This document shows positions 44,211-55,267 of a DNA stretch of 64,000 nucleotides, in pieces (the first letter of the stretch is position 1; each line of letters starts with the position of its first letter). The stretch comes from Dactylis glomerata. Its lineage: Eukaryota; Streptophyta; Magnoliopsida; Poales; Poaceae. The notes below the pieces were generated by a model. The model was not told where the DNA came from, did not search any database, and worked only from the letters and a program-made list of their open reading frames with translations. The translations under genes and the position numbers were made by a program. The DNA is taken from positions 1 through 64,000 of the forward strand of contig QXEO01000549.1 of the NCBI GenBank assembly GCA_007115705.1, written 5' to 3'.

Positions 44211-45639
44211 TGATACGATTCAAACGTATCTATAATTTTTGATGCTCCATGCTTGTTTTTACACCATTTGCCTTGTGTTTCGTTACACTTCATGGCATTT
44301 TTATGCGATTTCTGGAACTAACCTACTAACGAGATGCCACAGTGCCAGTTCCCTGTTTTCTGCTATTTTTGTGTTTCAGAAAAACTACACAGGAAATATT
44401 CTTGGAATTGGACGAAACAAGTTCCAGAACTCCTATTTTTCCCGGAAGAGGACCGAAGACCAAACGAGAGCCGGAGGGGGGCCAGGGGCCAGCCTCACCA
44501 TGAGGGGGGCGCGGCCCAGCCCCTGGCCGCGCCCCCCCCCCTGTGGTGAGACCCCCCTGGTCGCCTCCTGACGACGCCCCTTCGCCTATAAAAGCCTCCC
44601 GACGGAAAACCCTAGGGGAATCGGCGAAATTTCCAGAAGAGTTCCGCAGCTCCGCCGCCGCCGACGACGAATTTTGGGGGACATAAGTCTCTTTTCCGGC
44701 ACCCTGCCGGGATGGGGAAGTGCCCCCGGAGCCATCTCCATTGGTCTCCATCGCCGTCTCCATCGACCTCACCGCCATCTCCATCAACCTTGTTGTCTCC
44801 TATGATGAGGAGGGAGTAGTTCCCCCCCGGGGCTGAGGGCTCTACCGGTAGCTATGTGGTTCACCTCTCTTTCCCATGATGTGATATTTATGTGATCGTG
44901 AGCTTTGTATCTAGTTAAATTGGTAGATGTTATTATTCAGATATTATGCTACTGCCGTGCTTTATATTTGTAAACTCCGGAGATACCTTGTATCATGGTG
45001 TGAAGGTGACAGTGTGCGCATCATGTGTGTCTTTTTGGTTAATGTCTCTATGAATTGTTGGTGTTTGTTGGAACCATCTAGTGCGTTCACGGTGACTGTG
45101 TGGGACAATCTAGTTTGGGGAAATATGAACTTTGAGGAGTGCTTCGTAGCCCTACGCATGATTAGTGTTCGTTTTCCATTGGAGAATTGTTTTGAGTTGC
45201 ATATTGATGATAGTATCTATTGGTTCAATTATGTTATATTTGTTGGGAGTGTGTCCATTAGTGAAAGTATGATCACTAAGCCTTGTTTCCAAGCATTGCA
45301 CACCGTTTTCATTCAGTTTTGTTACATGTTTGCTTGCAGCGATATTTATTTCAGATTACGTTCACTACTCATAATCATCACTACTACTTGTATTTCACTA
45401 TCTCTTTGCCGAACTAGTGCACCTATACATCTGACAAGTGTATTGGGTGTGTTGGGGACACAAGAGACTTTCTGTATCGTAATTGCAGGGTTGCTTGAGA
45501 GGGATAGCTTTGACCTCGTCCTCCATGAGTTCGATAAACCTTGGGTGATCCACTTAAGGGAAACTTGTTGCTGCTCTACAAACCTCTGCACTTGGAGGCC
45601 CAACAGTGTCTACAAGAACAGACGCGTGCGTAGACATCA
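44211..45639 (+). repeat. R1 3' LTR
   Basis: Matches 2904-4337 from TGATACG to GACATCA. A small change near the start (TGATACGATT instead of TGATACGTCT) and scattered substitutions show it has aged. The CGCAT duplication follows. Confidence 0.93.
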
Positions 45640-45820
45640 CGCATCCAGAGTCAGATCGCGCAAGTCCTTCATGAAGATGTCAACTGAACCGGGGGGGGTC
45701 ATGCATTGCGGCGTAGCGTTTACTAACCGCGAGATCGAAGAATGCCTCAATAGGCAGCGCGACACAAGGACGTTCATGACGAGAGAGGGCGTGCGCCCGT
45801 TCCCCACGAGGACTACATGA
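45640..45820 (+). pseudogene. CACTA Ulp1-like gene, right part beyond R1
   Basis: After the duplicated CGCAT target the frame of the left part resumes as RIQSQIAQVLHEDVN, the expected C-terminal helix of the Ulp1-like domain, and then hits a stop. An overlapping frame stays open to 45820 with REIEECLNRQRDTRTF, so one small indel probably separates the two. The join across R1 shows that R1 inserted into an existing gene. Little more can be said about the tail. Confidence 0.55.
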
Positions 45821-46104
45821 TGTCTATGGCTAGCTAGCGGTGTTGGGTGGATGTATCGTAAACTTTACTATCCTAGTGTTGTTTCCGAACTATTGTTGGA
45901 CATGTGTGTAAACCTTAACTTCCCGAGGCTCGTAATGCCTTGACGATCAATGTTGGACTTGCTTATATATGATCGATCGTCATCCATGCTATGTTTTATT
46001 CTAGGCTTATGAATCTTTGCCATAGTATTTGTGATCATGCAAGCATGTTTGCACTTTGTCATTCCTTTCATTGCATAACATATATACTACATGTCTATAG
46101 AGAG

Positions 46105-46341
46105 ATGGCGAAGTGGTACGTGGTGTATAGTGGTCGGGTTCCAGGAGTCTATGAGGAGTGGGAGGACTGCCAGACACAGGTGACCAACTTCAGCGGCAAC
46201 TGCTACAAAGGGTACAAGACAAGAGAGCTCGCGGTCTCCAAGTGGAGGAGACACGTGTGGAAGAAGAACCGGATGAAGTTCTTGATCATGGTCCCGATCT
46301 TGCTCATCGTCGTCGCCGGTGTGATCTATTCGTTCATATAG
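46105..46341 (+). CDS. Tail-anchored RNase H1 hybrid-binding-domain protein (CACTA cargo)
   Basis: A 78-residue ORF. Residues 3-46 match the RNase H1 N-terminal hybrid-binding (viroplasmin-like) fold: a KWYVVYSGRVPGVY start, the conserved Trp in EEWEDC, QVTNFSG, and YKGYKT. In RNase H1 this domain binds RNA/DNA hybrids or double-stranded RNA through the aromatic and lysine residues, most of which are present. There is no RNase H catalytic domain. Instead a basic linker (KWRRHVWKKNR) leads to a hydrophobic segment at residues 59-78 that reads as a single C-terminal membrane anchor. The ATG at 46105 is chosen because the domain starts two residues later; the frame is open further upstream but without domain signal. 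It lies between the Ulp1-like gene and the CACTA right end, so it is probably transposon cargo. It could be the last exon of a longer spliced gene. Confidence 0.6.
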   Translation: MAKWYVVYSGRVPGVYEEWEDCQTQVTNFSGNCYKGYKTRELAVSKWRRHVWKKNRMKFLIMVPILLIVVAGVIYSFI

Positions 46342-46410
46342 TAGTCTAGGTGATATGTAACTCCATATATAAAATGTAATGATCAAAGTTGTACTTAACT
46401 TGTCTAATGA

Positions 46411-46497
46411 TTCGACACTTGACTTCATATTGATGTATTTCGACGCTTGATTTCATATTGATGTCTTTCGACACTTGACTTCATATTGATGTATTTC
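46411..46497 (+). repeat. Three-copy tandem repeat, about 30 bp
   Basis: Three near-identical units of the type TTCGACACTTGACTTCAT + ATTGATGTATT follow one another, differing at a few bases. They lie between the HBD gene and the CACTA subterminal repeats. A looser repeat around CTGTATATTTCTG (46537-46590) follows. Confidence 0.8.
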
Positions 46498-46618
46498 GGT
46501 GAATTCCTGTGTTACTGATGTGTATACCTTTGCATTTCTGCTATATACTGTATATTTCTGCAGTATACTGTGTATTTCTGCTGTATTTTAAAAAAAAATA
46601 CAAATGGAAAACATATCT

Positions 46619-46860
46619 GTGGCGCACCATTTTTAATGTCAGTGGCGCACCCTATCCGTGGCGCACCTAAATGGGGTGCGCCGTAGATACTATGCGTGGC
46701 GCACGTAATAGGGTGCGCCACAGATATAATGCATATCCGTGGCGCACATGGGCGTGTGCCATAGATAAAAGTTACCTGTGGATTGATATGTGTGGCGCAT
46801 GCTAGGTGCGCCACTAAGCCCCAAAATGGTGCTCCACAGATAGGGTTTCTCCTAGTTGTG
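46619..46860 (+). repeat. CACTA right subterminal repeats and terminus
   Basis: At least eight GTGGCGCA or GGTGCGCC units in both orientations, ending in GGGTTTCTCCTAGTTGTG at 46860, which read in reverse gives a CACTA-like tip. The next bases match an LTR remnant, so 46860 is taken as the element end. Confidence 0.75.
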
Positions 46861-47625
46861 TGTGCTGTTGCTACTAGGGAGAAAACAACAATCTTGTGTT
46901 CAAGGACATTTGTATTGTTTACATTACACACTTTGCTTAAGGCGATAATCTGTTGCTTGCAACTTAATACCCAACGGTTGTTCGGATGATATCCGGTGGG
47001 TGGATTATTAGTCATAAATGCAGTTGGATTACGGTCTATGTATTATGTTGTAATGCCCAAGTGAATCTCATAATGATCCTCATGACATATACATGCATTG
47101 CTTGCATTCTTTATTCTGTCAATTGCCCAACTATAATTTGTTTATCCAGCATGTTATTTATCTTTATGGAGAGGCACCTCTAGTGAACTGTGGACCCTGG
47201 TCCATTCTTTTACATTCATATTACCATTTACTTTCTACAAGCATTATTTACTTTTTTGCAAACAAATATCTTTTACCACATGATACGTTTAATCCTTTGT
47301 TTATAGCAAACCGGTGAGATTGACAACCTCAGTGCAAGTTGGGGCAAAGTACTTTGGTTGTGTTGTGTGCAGGTTCCACGTTGCTGCTGGCGCGAAAGCT
47401 ACGCCCAGGTAAGCGCCATAAACAAATTGTCTGGCTCTGTCACCAAGCCAGCTAGCATGCATTAACCTTCAGAAGTGATTTCTTTCTACTACTGGTCGAT
47501 TAAACCTTGGTTTCATACTGAGGGAACACTTGCCGCTGTGCTTATCATACCTTCCTCTTGGGGTTCCCAACTGGGCGGCTAGCACCGCTATCAAGTGAGA
47601 AAAAGGAACCACTTCAGTCTTCTCC
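46861..47625 (+). repeat. Old Gypsy LTR remnant (target of the CACTA element)
   Basis: Contains strings I associate with the distal part of a common Triticeae Gypsy LTR (TTGCTACTAGGGAGAAAAC, GAGGCACCTCTAGTGAACTG, GGTGAGATTGACAACCTC, CTTGGGGTTCCCAA). No coding. The family resembles Sabrina/WHAM from memory; the name is uncertain. Confidence 0.5.
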
Positions 47626-48746
47626 GAGAGTTCGATATAAACCTCGAGTCCTTGTGAGGAAAACTTATCTTGCTGCATCACTCTATGTTTAGAGTCCCAA
47701 CGAGTGGTAACTTTAAAGAATATAGGCATGCCATCACAGATGTTCTTAGAGATCATAATGGGAAAATTATTTGCTTAGCATGGGGGGGGGGGTAATACCT
47801 CATTGCCAAAAAAAACTGTAACTGAAGCAATTGCCTATATTCAAGTAAGGACAACAATTTTACCCATGTATCATACCTATATAGGTAGGTTATGGACACA
47901 CTTTTATACCCATGGATAGTACCCCATACCCTACCCATTACGTCATGAGTAGGGCACAGATACAACCTTCTATAGTGGGAATTAATACACATACTCTACC
48001 CATTCATTATCAATTTGTAATGTGGCTCGTCTACTCTTGTTGACTTATGAGTTAGAGTATGGGATTGTGATTTCTAAATTTTGATAACTATCATGTACTC
48101 AATTAAATGTTATTGAATTGAGATAATTGATTATTTTATCAAATGTGCTATCGATAAATGTAGAATTGAAAACACCGTGTGTACTATTTGATCTACCTGC
48201 CGATGACGAGGGTTAACTCGACAAATGTCCTAGATGAAGGACTTAGGATCAGAGGAATAGGGTGTCGAATGAACTCAAAGGTAAAATCAGTCAAACAAGG
48301 TGTGTATTGAAAGTAAACATGGTGGTCAACTTAGCTTGCTTTCAATCTGTCCCTCACCGTCCTCTCCTGGCCCCTATATATAGGTGGCCAGGTCTCAAGG
48401 AACGGGAGGGGTCCGATACATATTACATCGGTATACGACACGAACTCGTATTTCGACTAGGATTACATTTGGGACTATCTTAACGGGCCTCAGGGGTACT
48501 CAAGTATCAGGCTCTATTATCTATACCCTTGTCAGCCGGTATCCAACGGGTAGAGGTACACATCAGGTATGTGTATGGTATGCTCTACCCTATCCATAAC
48601 CTTCCTATTGCCATCCTTACATTCAAGGTCTGGAATTGTTACTGTAAATTCTTATCAGACTTGATCACTAAAGCAGTTTGTATGATAATTATGAATCATT
48701 TCAAGGATGGAAAGATATCATGGCAAAAGAGTTCAAGTTAGATAAC
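47626..48746. other. Unassigned repeat fragments
   Basis: 47626-47760 read in reverse resembles part of a Gypsy LTR (GGTTTATATCGAACTCTC; compare 48838). Around 47870-48000 and 48540-48600 there are repeated ACCCATACCCTACCC-type strings and a hairpin GGGTAGAG/CTCTACCC (48549-48591), perhaps a degraded DNA element. A minus-strand TATATATAG lies at about 48375. No gene is supported. Confidence 0.35.
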
Positions 48747-50408
48747 TGATGGTACTAAGCAAAGGTGCCAACTCGTTGGAACTCCAAGTGCATAGAGTTG
48801 TAGCAAGAGTAAATTTTCCCCACAAGGGAACTCGGGGTTTAATATCGAACTCTCACGGAACCGTCGAAAAAGCTCCTATCGTTCTTCTTCAAGCAACCTG
48901 CAAAACAATTTCATTGTCTTGTGTCCCCAAATCCACCGAGTGGTTGTCAAGCACAAGGTTTAAATGTACGTAAAATAAAATAAAATATGATATGCAATAC
49001 TGTAAGGTATAAAACAATGCAATAAAATAAATATGATGCGGTAATGGTGTTTTTGGGTTTTGGTTGTGTATGCAAGAAAGTAAATATGTTTTGTATTTTT
49101 GGAATAAAATGATGCTAAACACAAAAGCGTATATAAATGCGTCGGAAAGGTGTTTCTTATGGTTAATATTGGACCACGATTTATGGGTTCACTTGCCTAC
49201 TCTCTCGTAAAGTTGTGATGGCATTAAGCGCAAGATAGATGACGGAACCGTTGACATTATTTTTATTATGTTAATTTGATAATATTCATATGGGCATCAC
49301 GTCCTAATTTAAAGATGATGCAACACATCTTACTTCTACTCCACTAGAAAGGAATAAACTTCAAGCAATCTAGGACATATTACGATAGAAACTTTGTCTA
49401 TGAATGTCGCTCGGGATTCTCAGCTGTCACTAAAAAATTATAACACATACATTCTCTTTATCCCTAGTGAGGTAACTGTGAAACAAGGTAAAATACCCTA
49501 GCAGATCATGAACACTGTGTCTATTCAATCACTACTACCTAGTTACTCCATCTAATACACACCATCCCCCTCTCGCGCTCTCGTATACATGTTGGATCAG
49601 AACAAGTAATAAAGAACGGGGTAATAATATGCATCTACTCATACATCAAGAACATAATAACATATCACATCTCATCAATTATCCAATAAAATAAAGATCC
49701 ACCATATAGGAATTACATAATATGCATCATAATCATGTTGGGCAGCTCATATGATGTCTAAACATTGAAGCATAAGAGAGAAAATAGGACAAGCTACTGC
49801 CACAAACCCATATTCTAGAGGTGGACTACTCCCTCTTCATGGCGGTGATGATGGTGTTAATGTAGAAGAGGGTGGAAGAAGCGTCCGGGGGTGACTCCGG
49901 CAGCGTTTCCCACTCCAATCTTTGCTGGAATAGCCTCTGTTTCTGTGTTTCATGTTTCTCCGCCGCCCCGTCTTGGGATCATCAAGGGGGTCTATATATA
50001 GGAGTTTTTAGGTCAAGCTGAGCATCCAGCGACGAAGATTAACGGTATTGGAGGCTCGAGGCTCGAAAGGCATTGGGTGGCACAGCCTAGCAGGGGCCCG
50101 CGCCACCTGTGCTCGTTCATCCCCTGGGCCTCGTCTCGTTGACTTCTTCTCCTCTAGTTGCTTCTCGTGATAAAATATTAACGCTCCAAAAATCCCAGGT
50201 CAATTTGAGTTCGGGAAGGTTCCTGAAACGTAAAAATATGCAAAACATGGTTTTCCTGTTCTGCAGAGTTATAACCAAAATGAGGGGGGTCGATGGAAAA
50301 TCCCCATGAAACATTATAAAACATGATTATAACAACTAATAACATTATAATATGTATGAATATGCATCAATAAATTACAAAGTTCATGCATGTATTTTGC
50401 ATGCATCA
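48747..50408 (-). repeat. R8 3' LTR, minus-strand Gypsy remnant
   Basis: On the minus strand it starts TGATGCATGC and ends TACCATCA, directly after a PPT-like GTTAAGCTTGGGGATGT (50425-50409). It contains a minus-strand TATATATA at 49993-50000. The 5' part of the element is to the right, outside the window or displaced by R9/R6. Borders are by tip and PPT only. Confidence 0.65.
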
Positions 50409-51320
50409 ACATCCCCAAGCTTAACCCATGCTCGTCCTCAAGTATGAAGGTGATAAAATCAAACTAGAACTTTGGAGTTTATTGCTTCTATGAAAATAAC
50501 AACTTGTAATGCATATGATATATGATTCATTCTTTAGTGTACAACAACAAGAAAATGAGATATAAAGTGGTACTTCTAATTCAACTCAATGATGTCTAAT
50601 AATCAATAACATAGTGCAAAAACAAATGAAAGTACTATGGACATTAAACATGCAAGTGCTTATGCTTTAGAACTTTATTTTCTTTCTTTCTTCTCTTTTC
50701 TTTTCTTTTCTTTTGAACAAGTAGCCACTGAAATTAAGTAGGGAGTATATGTGCTAATCTTTAAAGCTAAAGAGAAAATGTAATTTTTGAGGATTGTGCA
50801 ACCCAAGTCAACGGTAGTGAAGAGCAAATATGGTTCACATGATCAACACTTTACTAGTTGTAAGTCTCATACTCCATTGTTAATAGTACCTTCTACCACG
50901 CACTACTCAAGTTTACAATTACCATAGTATTTATTGTGTGCATATAGTTTCAACCAAGTGCTCACAAAGGGGTACCTCCATGCCACCTGTACACAGTGCC
51001 TTTTGGATTTTTTATCTTTTTGCAAAGGCAATACATACCGGGATGACATGACAACATATAAATGAACTCCTCTTAAAGTACTCAATTATGTAGTAAATTA
51101 AACTTGTATAAGCTAATGGGGAAGTCCATGCTGAAACTTCTACCATGATTAAGCATGGTTTCGGTTAGCGACCCAATGCTCTTCTCTAACAAATATACAC
51201 ACTCGAATCTGTAGCATGATAACCCCCACTCATTTCACACCGGAAAGATATGCATAACCCAAGGTGTATGACAACAACATAATTAAAGTTCAAAGTCTTG
51301 TTCCATGACATCATGGTTTA
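50409..51320 (-). other. R8 3' untranslated region
   Basis: AT-rich, with the PPT at its left edge and CTTGAGGACGAGCATGG on the minus strand, similar to R1's GAGGACGAGCAGGAG. No gene seen. It ends where R9 begins. Confidence 0.5.
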
Positions 51321-51545
51321 TGTGGGGACCCCGGCTTACCGCCCGGGATACCCGTTATGCATACAATTCACGATCCCAGGACGACCGTCGTGAATGCACA
51401 TAACAGAGTTGGCATTACAGAGTACATCATCCATTACATAACAAGTTCAAATATTCTTACATGGCAACTTGGCCGAATTCAAATGCCATGTAGGGCAAGT
51501 TCAACTAACATAGCAGCGGATACAAAGGTAGTGTTGGTAGCCCGT
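51321..51545 (+). mobile_element. R9: start of another LTR, cut by R6
   Basis: TGTGGGGACCCCGGCTTACC starts abruptly and reads like the tip of a long Gypsy LTR (compare R7's TGTGACGACC and its GCAGCGGA string). Only 225 bases precede R6; the rest must lie beyond the window. Confidence 0.5.
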
Positions 51546-52980
51546 TGATGTCTACGCACGCGTCTGTTTTTGTAGACAGTGTTGGGCCTCCAAGTACAGA
51601 GGTTTGTAGAGCAGCAGCAAGTTTCCCTTAAGTGGATCACCCAAGGTTTATCGAACTCAGGGAGGAAGAGGTCAAAGCTATCCCTCTCAAGCAACCCTGC
51701 AATTACAATATAGAAAGTCTCTTGTGTCCCCAACACACCCAATACACTTGTCAGATGTATAGGTGCACTAGTTCGGTGAAGAGATAGTGAAATACAAGTA
51801 GTAGTGATGATTATAAGTAGTAAATGTAATCTGAAATAAATATCGCTGCGAGCAAACATGTAACAAAACCGAATGTAAACGGTGTGCAAAGCTTGGAAAC
51901 AAGGCCTAGGGATCATACTTTCACTAGTGGACACACTCTCAACAAATATAACATAATTGAACCAATAGATACGATCATCAATATGCAACTCAAAACAATT
52001 CTCCAATGGAAAACGAACACTAATCATGCATAGGGCTACGAAGCACTCCTCAAAGTCCGTATGTACCCAAACTAGATTGTCCCACACTATCACCGTGAAC
52101 ACACTAGATGGTTCCAACAAACACCAACAATTCATAGAGACATTAACCAAAAAGACACACATAATACGCACATTAGTCACCTTCACATCATGATACAACG
52201 TGTCTCCGGAGATTACAAATATAAAGCACGGGAGTAGCATAATATCTGAATAATAGCATCTACCAATTCAACTAGATACAAAGCTCATGATCACATAAAG
52301 ATCACATCATGGGAGAGAGAGGTGAACCACATAGCTACCGGTAGAGCCCTCAACCCCGGGGGAGAACTACTCCCTCCTCATCATAGGAGGCAGCAACGGT
52401 GATGGAGATGGTGGTGAGGTCGATGGAGACGGTGGAGACGGCGGTGGAGACCGATGGGGATGGCTCCGGGGGCACTTCCCCATCCCGGCAGGGTGCCAGA
52501 ACAGAGACTTCTGTCCCCCGAAATTCGTCGGCGGCAGCGGCGGAGCTGCGGAACTCTTCTGGAAATTTTGCCAATTTATTTAGGGTTTTCCATTGGGAGG
52601 CTTCTTATAGGCTAAGGGGCGTCGTCAGAGGTGGACCAGGGTGGCCTCACCATGGGTGGGCGCGGCCAGGGGCTGGGCCACGCCCCCCTGTGGTGTGGCC
52701 AGACTCTGGCCCCTCTCTGGCTCCCGTTTGGTCCTCGTCCTCCGTCTAGGAAAAATAGGAGTTTCCGAACTTATTTCGTCCAATTCCAAGAATATTTCCT
52801 GTGTAGCTTTTCTGAAACACAAAAACAGCAGAAAACAGGGAACTGGCACTATGGCATCTTGTCAATAGGTTAGTTCCAGAAATCGCATAAAAATGCCACA
52901 AAGTGTAACGAAACACAAGGCAAATGGTGTAAAAACAAGCATGGAGCATCAAAAATTATAGATACGTTTGAGACGTATCA
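51546..52980 (-). repeat. R6 3' LTR (minus orientation)
   Basis: 1435 bp; on the minus strand TGATACGTCTCAAACG to TAGACATCA. The long LTR ORF of R1 is also open here (51546-52240 region). The TATA position is degenerate (TATAAGAAG). Confidence 0.9.
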
Positions 52981-53744
52981 AGCATCCCCAAGCTTAACTC
53001 CTGCTCGTCCTCGAGTAGGTCAGTGATAACAAAAGAATAATTTTTGAGGTGACATGCACCATCACAATCTTGATCATCTATGTAAAGCATTGAGTGCTGA
53101 GATCAAAGAACTTAAAACATGGGCATGAAAGACATAATCTTGACAATAAGAACTTAGCAACCATGTTATAACATGAAAAAGAACAAAAACAAAAGATCAC
53201 AAATAATGAAACAATGAAAGTCAAGTGTGTGTTCAAATCATATGGAAAAACATAGCAAATGGTTTTCAGCTTGTCCCTCATGGAATAGCAAAACATAAAT
53301 GCATAGGACACCTTCAAGTTTAAGAGGGCGACTAGATACAAATAATTTAAGAACAAGTGAAACCAAAATAATGAATCAATCAATGATAAACTATGGGACA
53401 ATACACATTAAACTCAGAATGACAACTATGCTCTCTTAGACAGTGCATAAAGGTAGAAGGTGGAGACTCAACATAAAGGTAAAAGAAAGACCCTTCGCAG
53501 AGGGAAGCAGGGATTAAACATGTGCTAGAGCTTTTCATTTGTAAAACAGAGAGATAAAAATTGGTTTTGAGAGGTGGTTGTCTTTGTCAACGACTGGCAA
53601 TGGGGTTCTTACTATCTTCCATACAAAAATGAAGCAAGTTTTTGAGAGAGGGATTGGCACTTTGGTGCTCTTTTATAAAGCTTGGCACTCCTCCCCACCT
53701 TTTTTCCTTTCACAAACCATGGCTAACCGATTCCATCGGGTGCC
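52981..53744 (-). other. R6 3' region with TATA box and micro-ORF
   Basis: On the minus strand: one arm of the inverted repeat at 53684-53694, TATAAAAG at 53677-53670, micro-ORF 53622-53587 (MEDSKNPIASR), a 52-codon frame 53538-53380 beginning MKSSSTCLI, and the PPT AGGAGTTAAGCTTGGGGATG next to the LTR. Confidence 0.6.
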
Positions 53745-55146
53745 TGATACGTCCATTTTGCATCACTATTTTGTACCATAATTTACTGTTATTCATTGAT
53801 ATATTTCATATTTAGAGATGATACTTATTTTATTTCCTCTGTTTTTACATGTTTGATGATCATTGGAGGATTTGCTGCCAGAGTCAGGATTCTGCTGGAA
53901 AAGGACCGTCAAGACACCATATTTCGGAAGATCGGGAAAATTCCAGAAAAATACCAGAAAATTATATTTTACCAAAAGACTCCGGAAGCCAGAAGGAGGA
54001 GTCGAGAGGAGCCAGAGGGCAGCCTCACACATAGGGGGCTCAGAGATAGACACCGCTGCCTCTGCGGGGCGAAAAACACCAGAGAGAGAAAAGCTCTCTG
54101 GCAGGCAGAAATCTGCCAGGGAAATTCCTTCTCGGAGAGGGGAGATCATCGCCATCGTCATCACCATCGCACCGGACTTCATCGGGATCATCATCATCAT
54201 CATCTCCATCACCAGCACCTTCATCTCCACCATCACCACGCCATCCCGCTATAACATCTTGAGTTGGATCTTGTTATATTCTTAGGGGAAACTTTCCCGG
54301 TGTTGATTACTCCTGTAGTTGATGCTATTGAGTGGAACCGTTGAATTAAGGTTTATGTTCAGATTGTTATTTACCATTATTTCACCTCTGATCATGATCC
54401 ATATGATGTCTTGTGAGTAGTTCGTTTAGTTCTTGAGGACATGGGAGAAGTCAAGATGTTAGTAGTGAATTATTGTTGAGTAATATTTAATGGTTTGATA
54501 TTGTTGTGGTGCTATTTCACTAGTGGTGTCATGTGAACGTCGACTACATGATACTTCACCATTTATGGGCCTAGTGAGATGCATTGTGCATTTGGCTACC
54601 AATTGTGGGGTTGCTGCAGTGACAGAAACCTAAACCTCCGTTGGAAAACCATTACACCAGGGAGCGTAGGATCTTAGAGTTTAAGGCTGTGGTTAGATTT
54701 ATCTTAATTACTTTCTTGTATTTGCGGATGCTTGCAAGGGGTATAATCACAAGTGTGTATTTATCCTAGTAAGGGTAGTGCGCTAGCACAGGTTCACCCC
54801 CATAACACTTATCAAACCAATAAAGATTATTTAGCGGAATGAAGCGAAAGCTCTTGACAGAAACTCCCGTGTGTCCTCGAGAACATTTGGTTATCATAAG
54901 TTACACAACCGGATTGTCCTTTGCTAAAGAAAGGATTGGGCCACTTGCTGCAATTGTTACTACTATCTTTTATTTACTCGCACTTTATTTATTTGCATTA
55001 CCAAATACCCCTGAAAACCTGTTTGCTAGTATTTATAGTGAAACCTTGATCAAAACCACTAGTCAACACCTTCTGCTCCTCGTTGGGTTCGACACTCTTA
55101 TTTATCGAAAGTACTACGATACACCCCCTATACTTGTGGGTCATCA
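53745..55146 (+). repeat. R5 5' LTR
   Basis: About 110 bp shorter than the R4 LTR, mainly through absence of the GC-rich segment near 22150-22260 of R4. Otherwise collinear with R4's LTR. Confidence 0.93.
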
Positions 55147-55157
55147 AGACTATTTTC

Positions 55158-55175
55158 TAGCGCCGTTGCCGGGGA
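55158..55175 (+). other. R5 primer-binding site, mutated
   Basis: TAGCGCCGTTGCCGGGGA: one G-to-A change at the second base relative to R1 and R4. The change would sit next to the tRNA 3' CCA end, where priming starts. Confidence 0.8.
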
Positions 55176-55267
55176 GTGTAGCGCTATTGAAGAGTGGATT
55201 TGGTAAAGGTAACCGTCGCTGTGAGTATTGTTTTTATTTTTGTCTTTTATTTTTATTTTATTCTGCT

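Larger units (their letters stand above)
2904..45639 (+). mobile_element. R1: gag-only Athila-like Gypsy retrotransposon
   Basis: LTRs of 1434 and 1429 bp start TGATACG and end GACATCA. The target duplication CGCAT is perfect (2899-2903 and 45640-45644). PBS, gag, long 3' region and PPT are present, but after the nested R2 block (5317-39919) is removed there is no protease, reverse transcriptase or integrase. It would need enzymes from another element, such as R4- or R5-like relatives with the same primer site and a similar PPT. It resembles the Sabrina/WHAM type of Triticeae elements from memory; the family name is not certain. Confidence 0.9.
1..46860 (+). mobile_element. CACTA DNA transposon, left end outside window, split by R1
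   Basis: Both flanks carry many copies of a GTGGCGCACC-like motif in direct and inverted orientation (about 190-265 and 46619-46835), as in CACTA subterminal regions. The right end, read on the minus strand, starts CACAACTAGGAGAAACC, close to the CACTACNAGAAA type of CACTA terminus but degenerate. Between the flanks lie a Ulp1-like gene (1713-2898 plus 45640-45820) and a small RNase H1-HBD gene (46105-46341), both of which fit CACTA cargo known from grasses. Retrotransposon R1 and everything nested in it (2904-45639) was inserted later: the Ulp1-like reading resumes directly after R1's target duplication. No transposase (TNP2-like) ORF is visible here; it may lie to the left. The 3 bp target duplication cannot be checked without the left end. 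Confidence 0.8.

Noticed and set aside
47860..48610. Possible terminal-inverted-repeat DNA transposon with ACCCTACCC strings
   Set aside because: I could not match two clear ends or a target duplication; left as unassigned.
54839..55267. Open frame from the R5 LTR through the PBS into gag, suggesting an N-terminal extension of Gag
   Set aside because: The corresponding R4 sequence is not in frame with gag, so the readthrough is probably chance; the ATG at 55268 matches R4's 23505.
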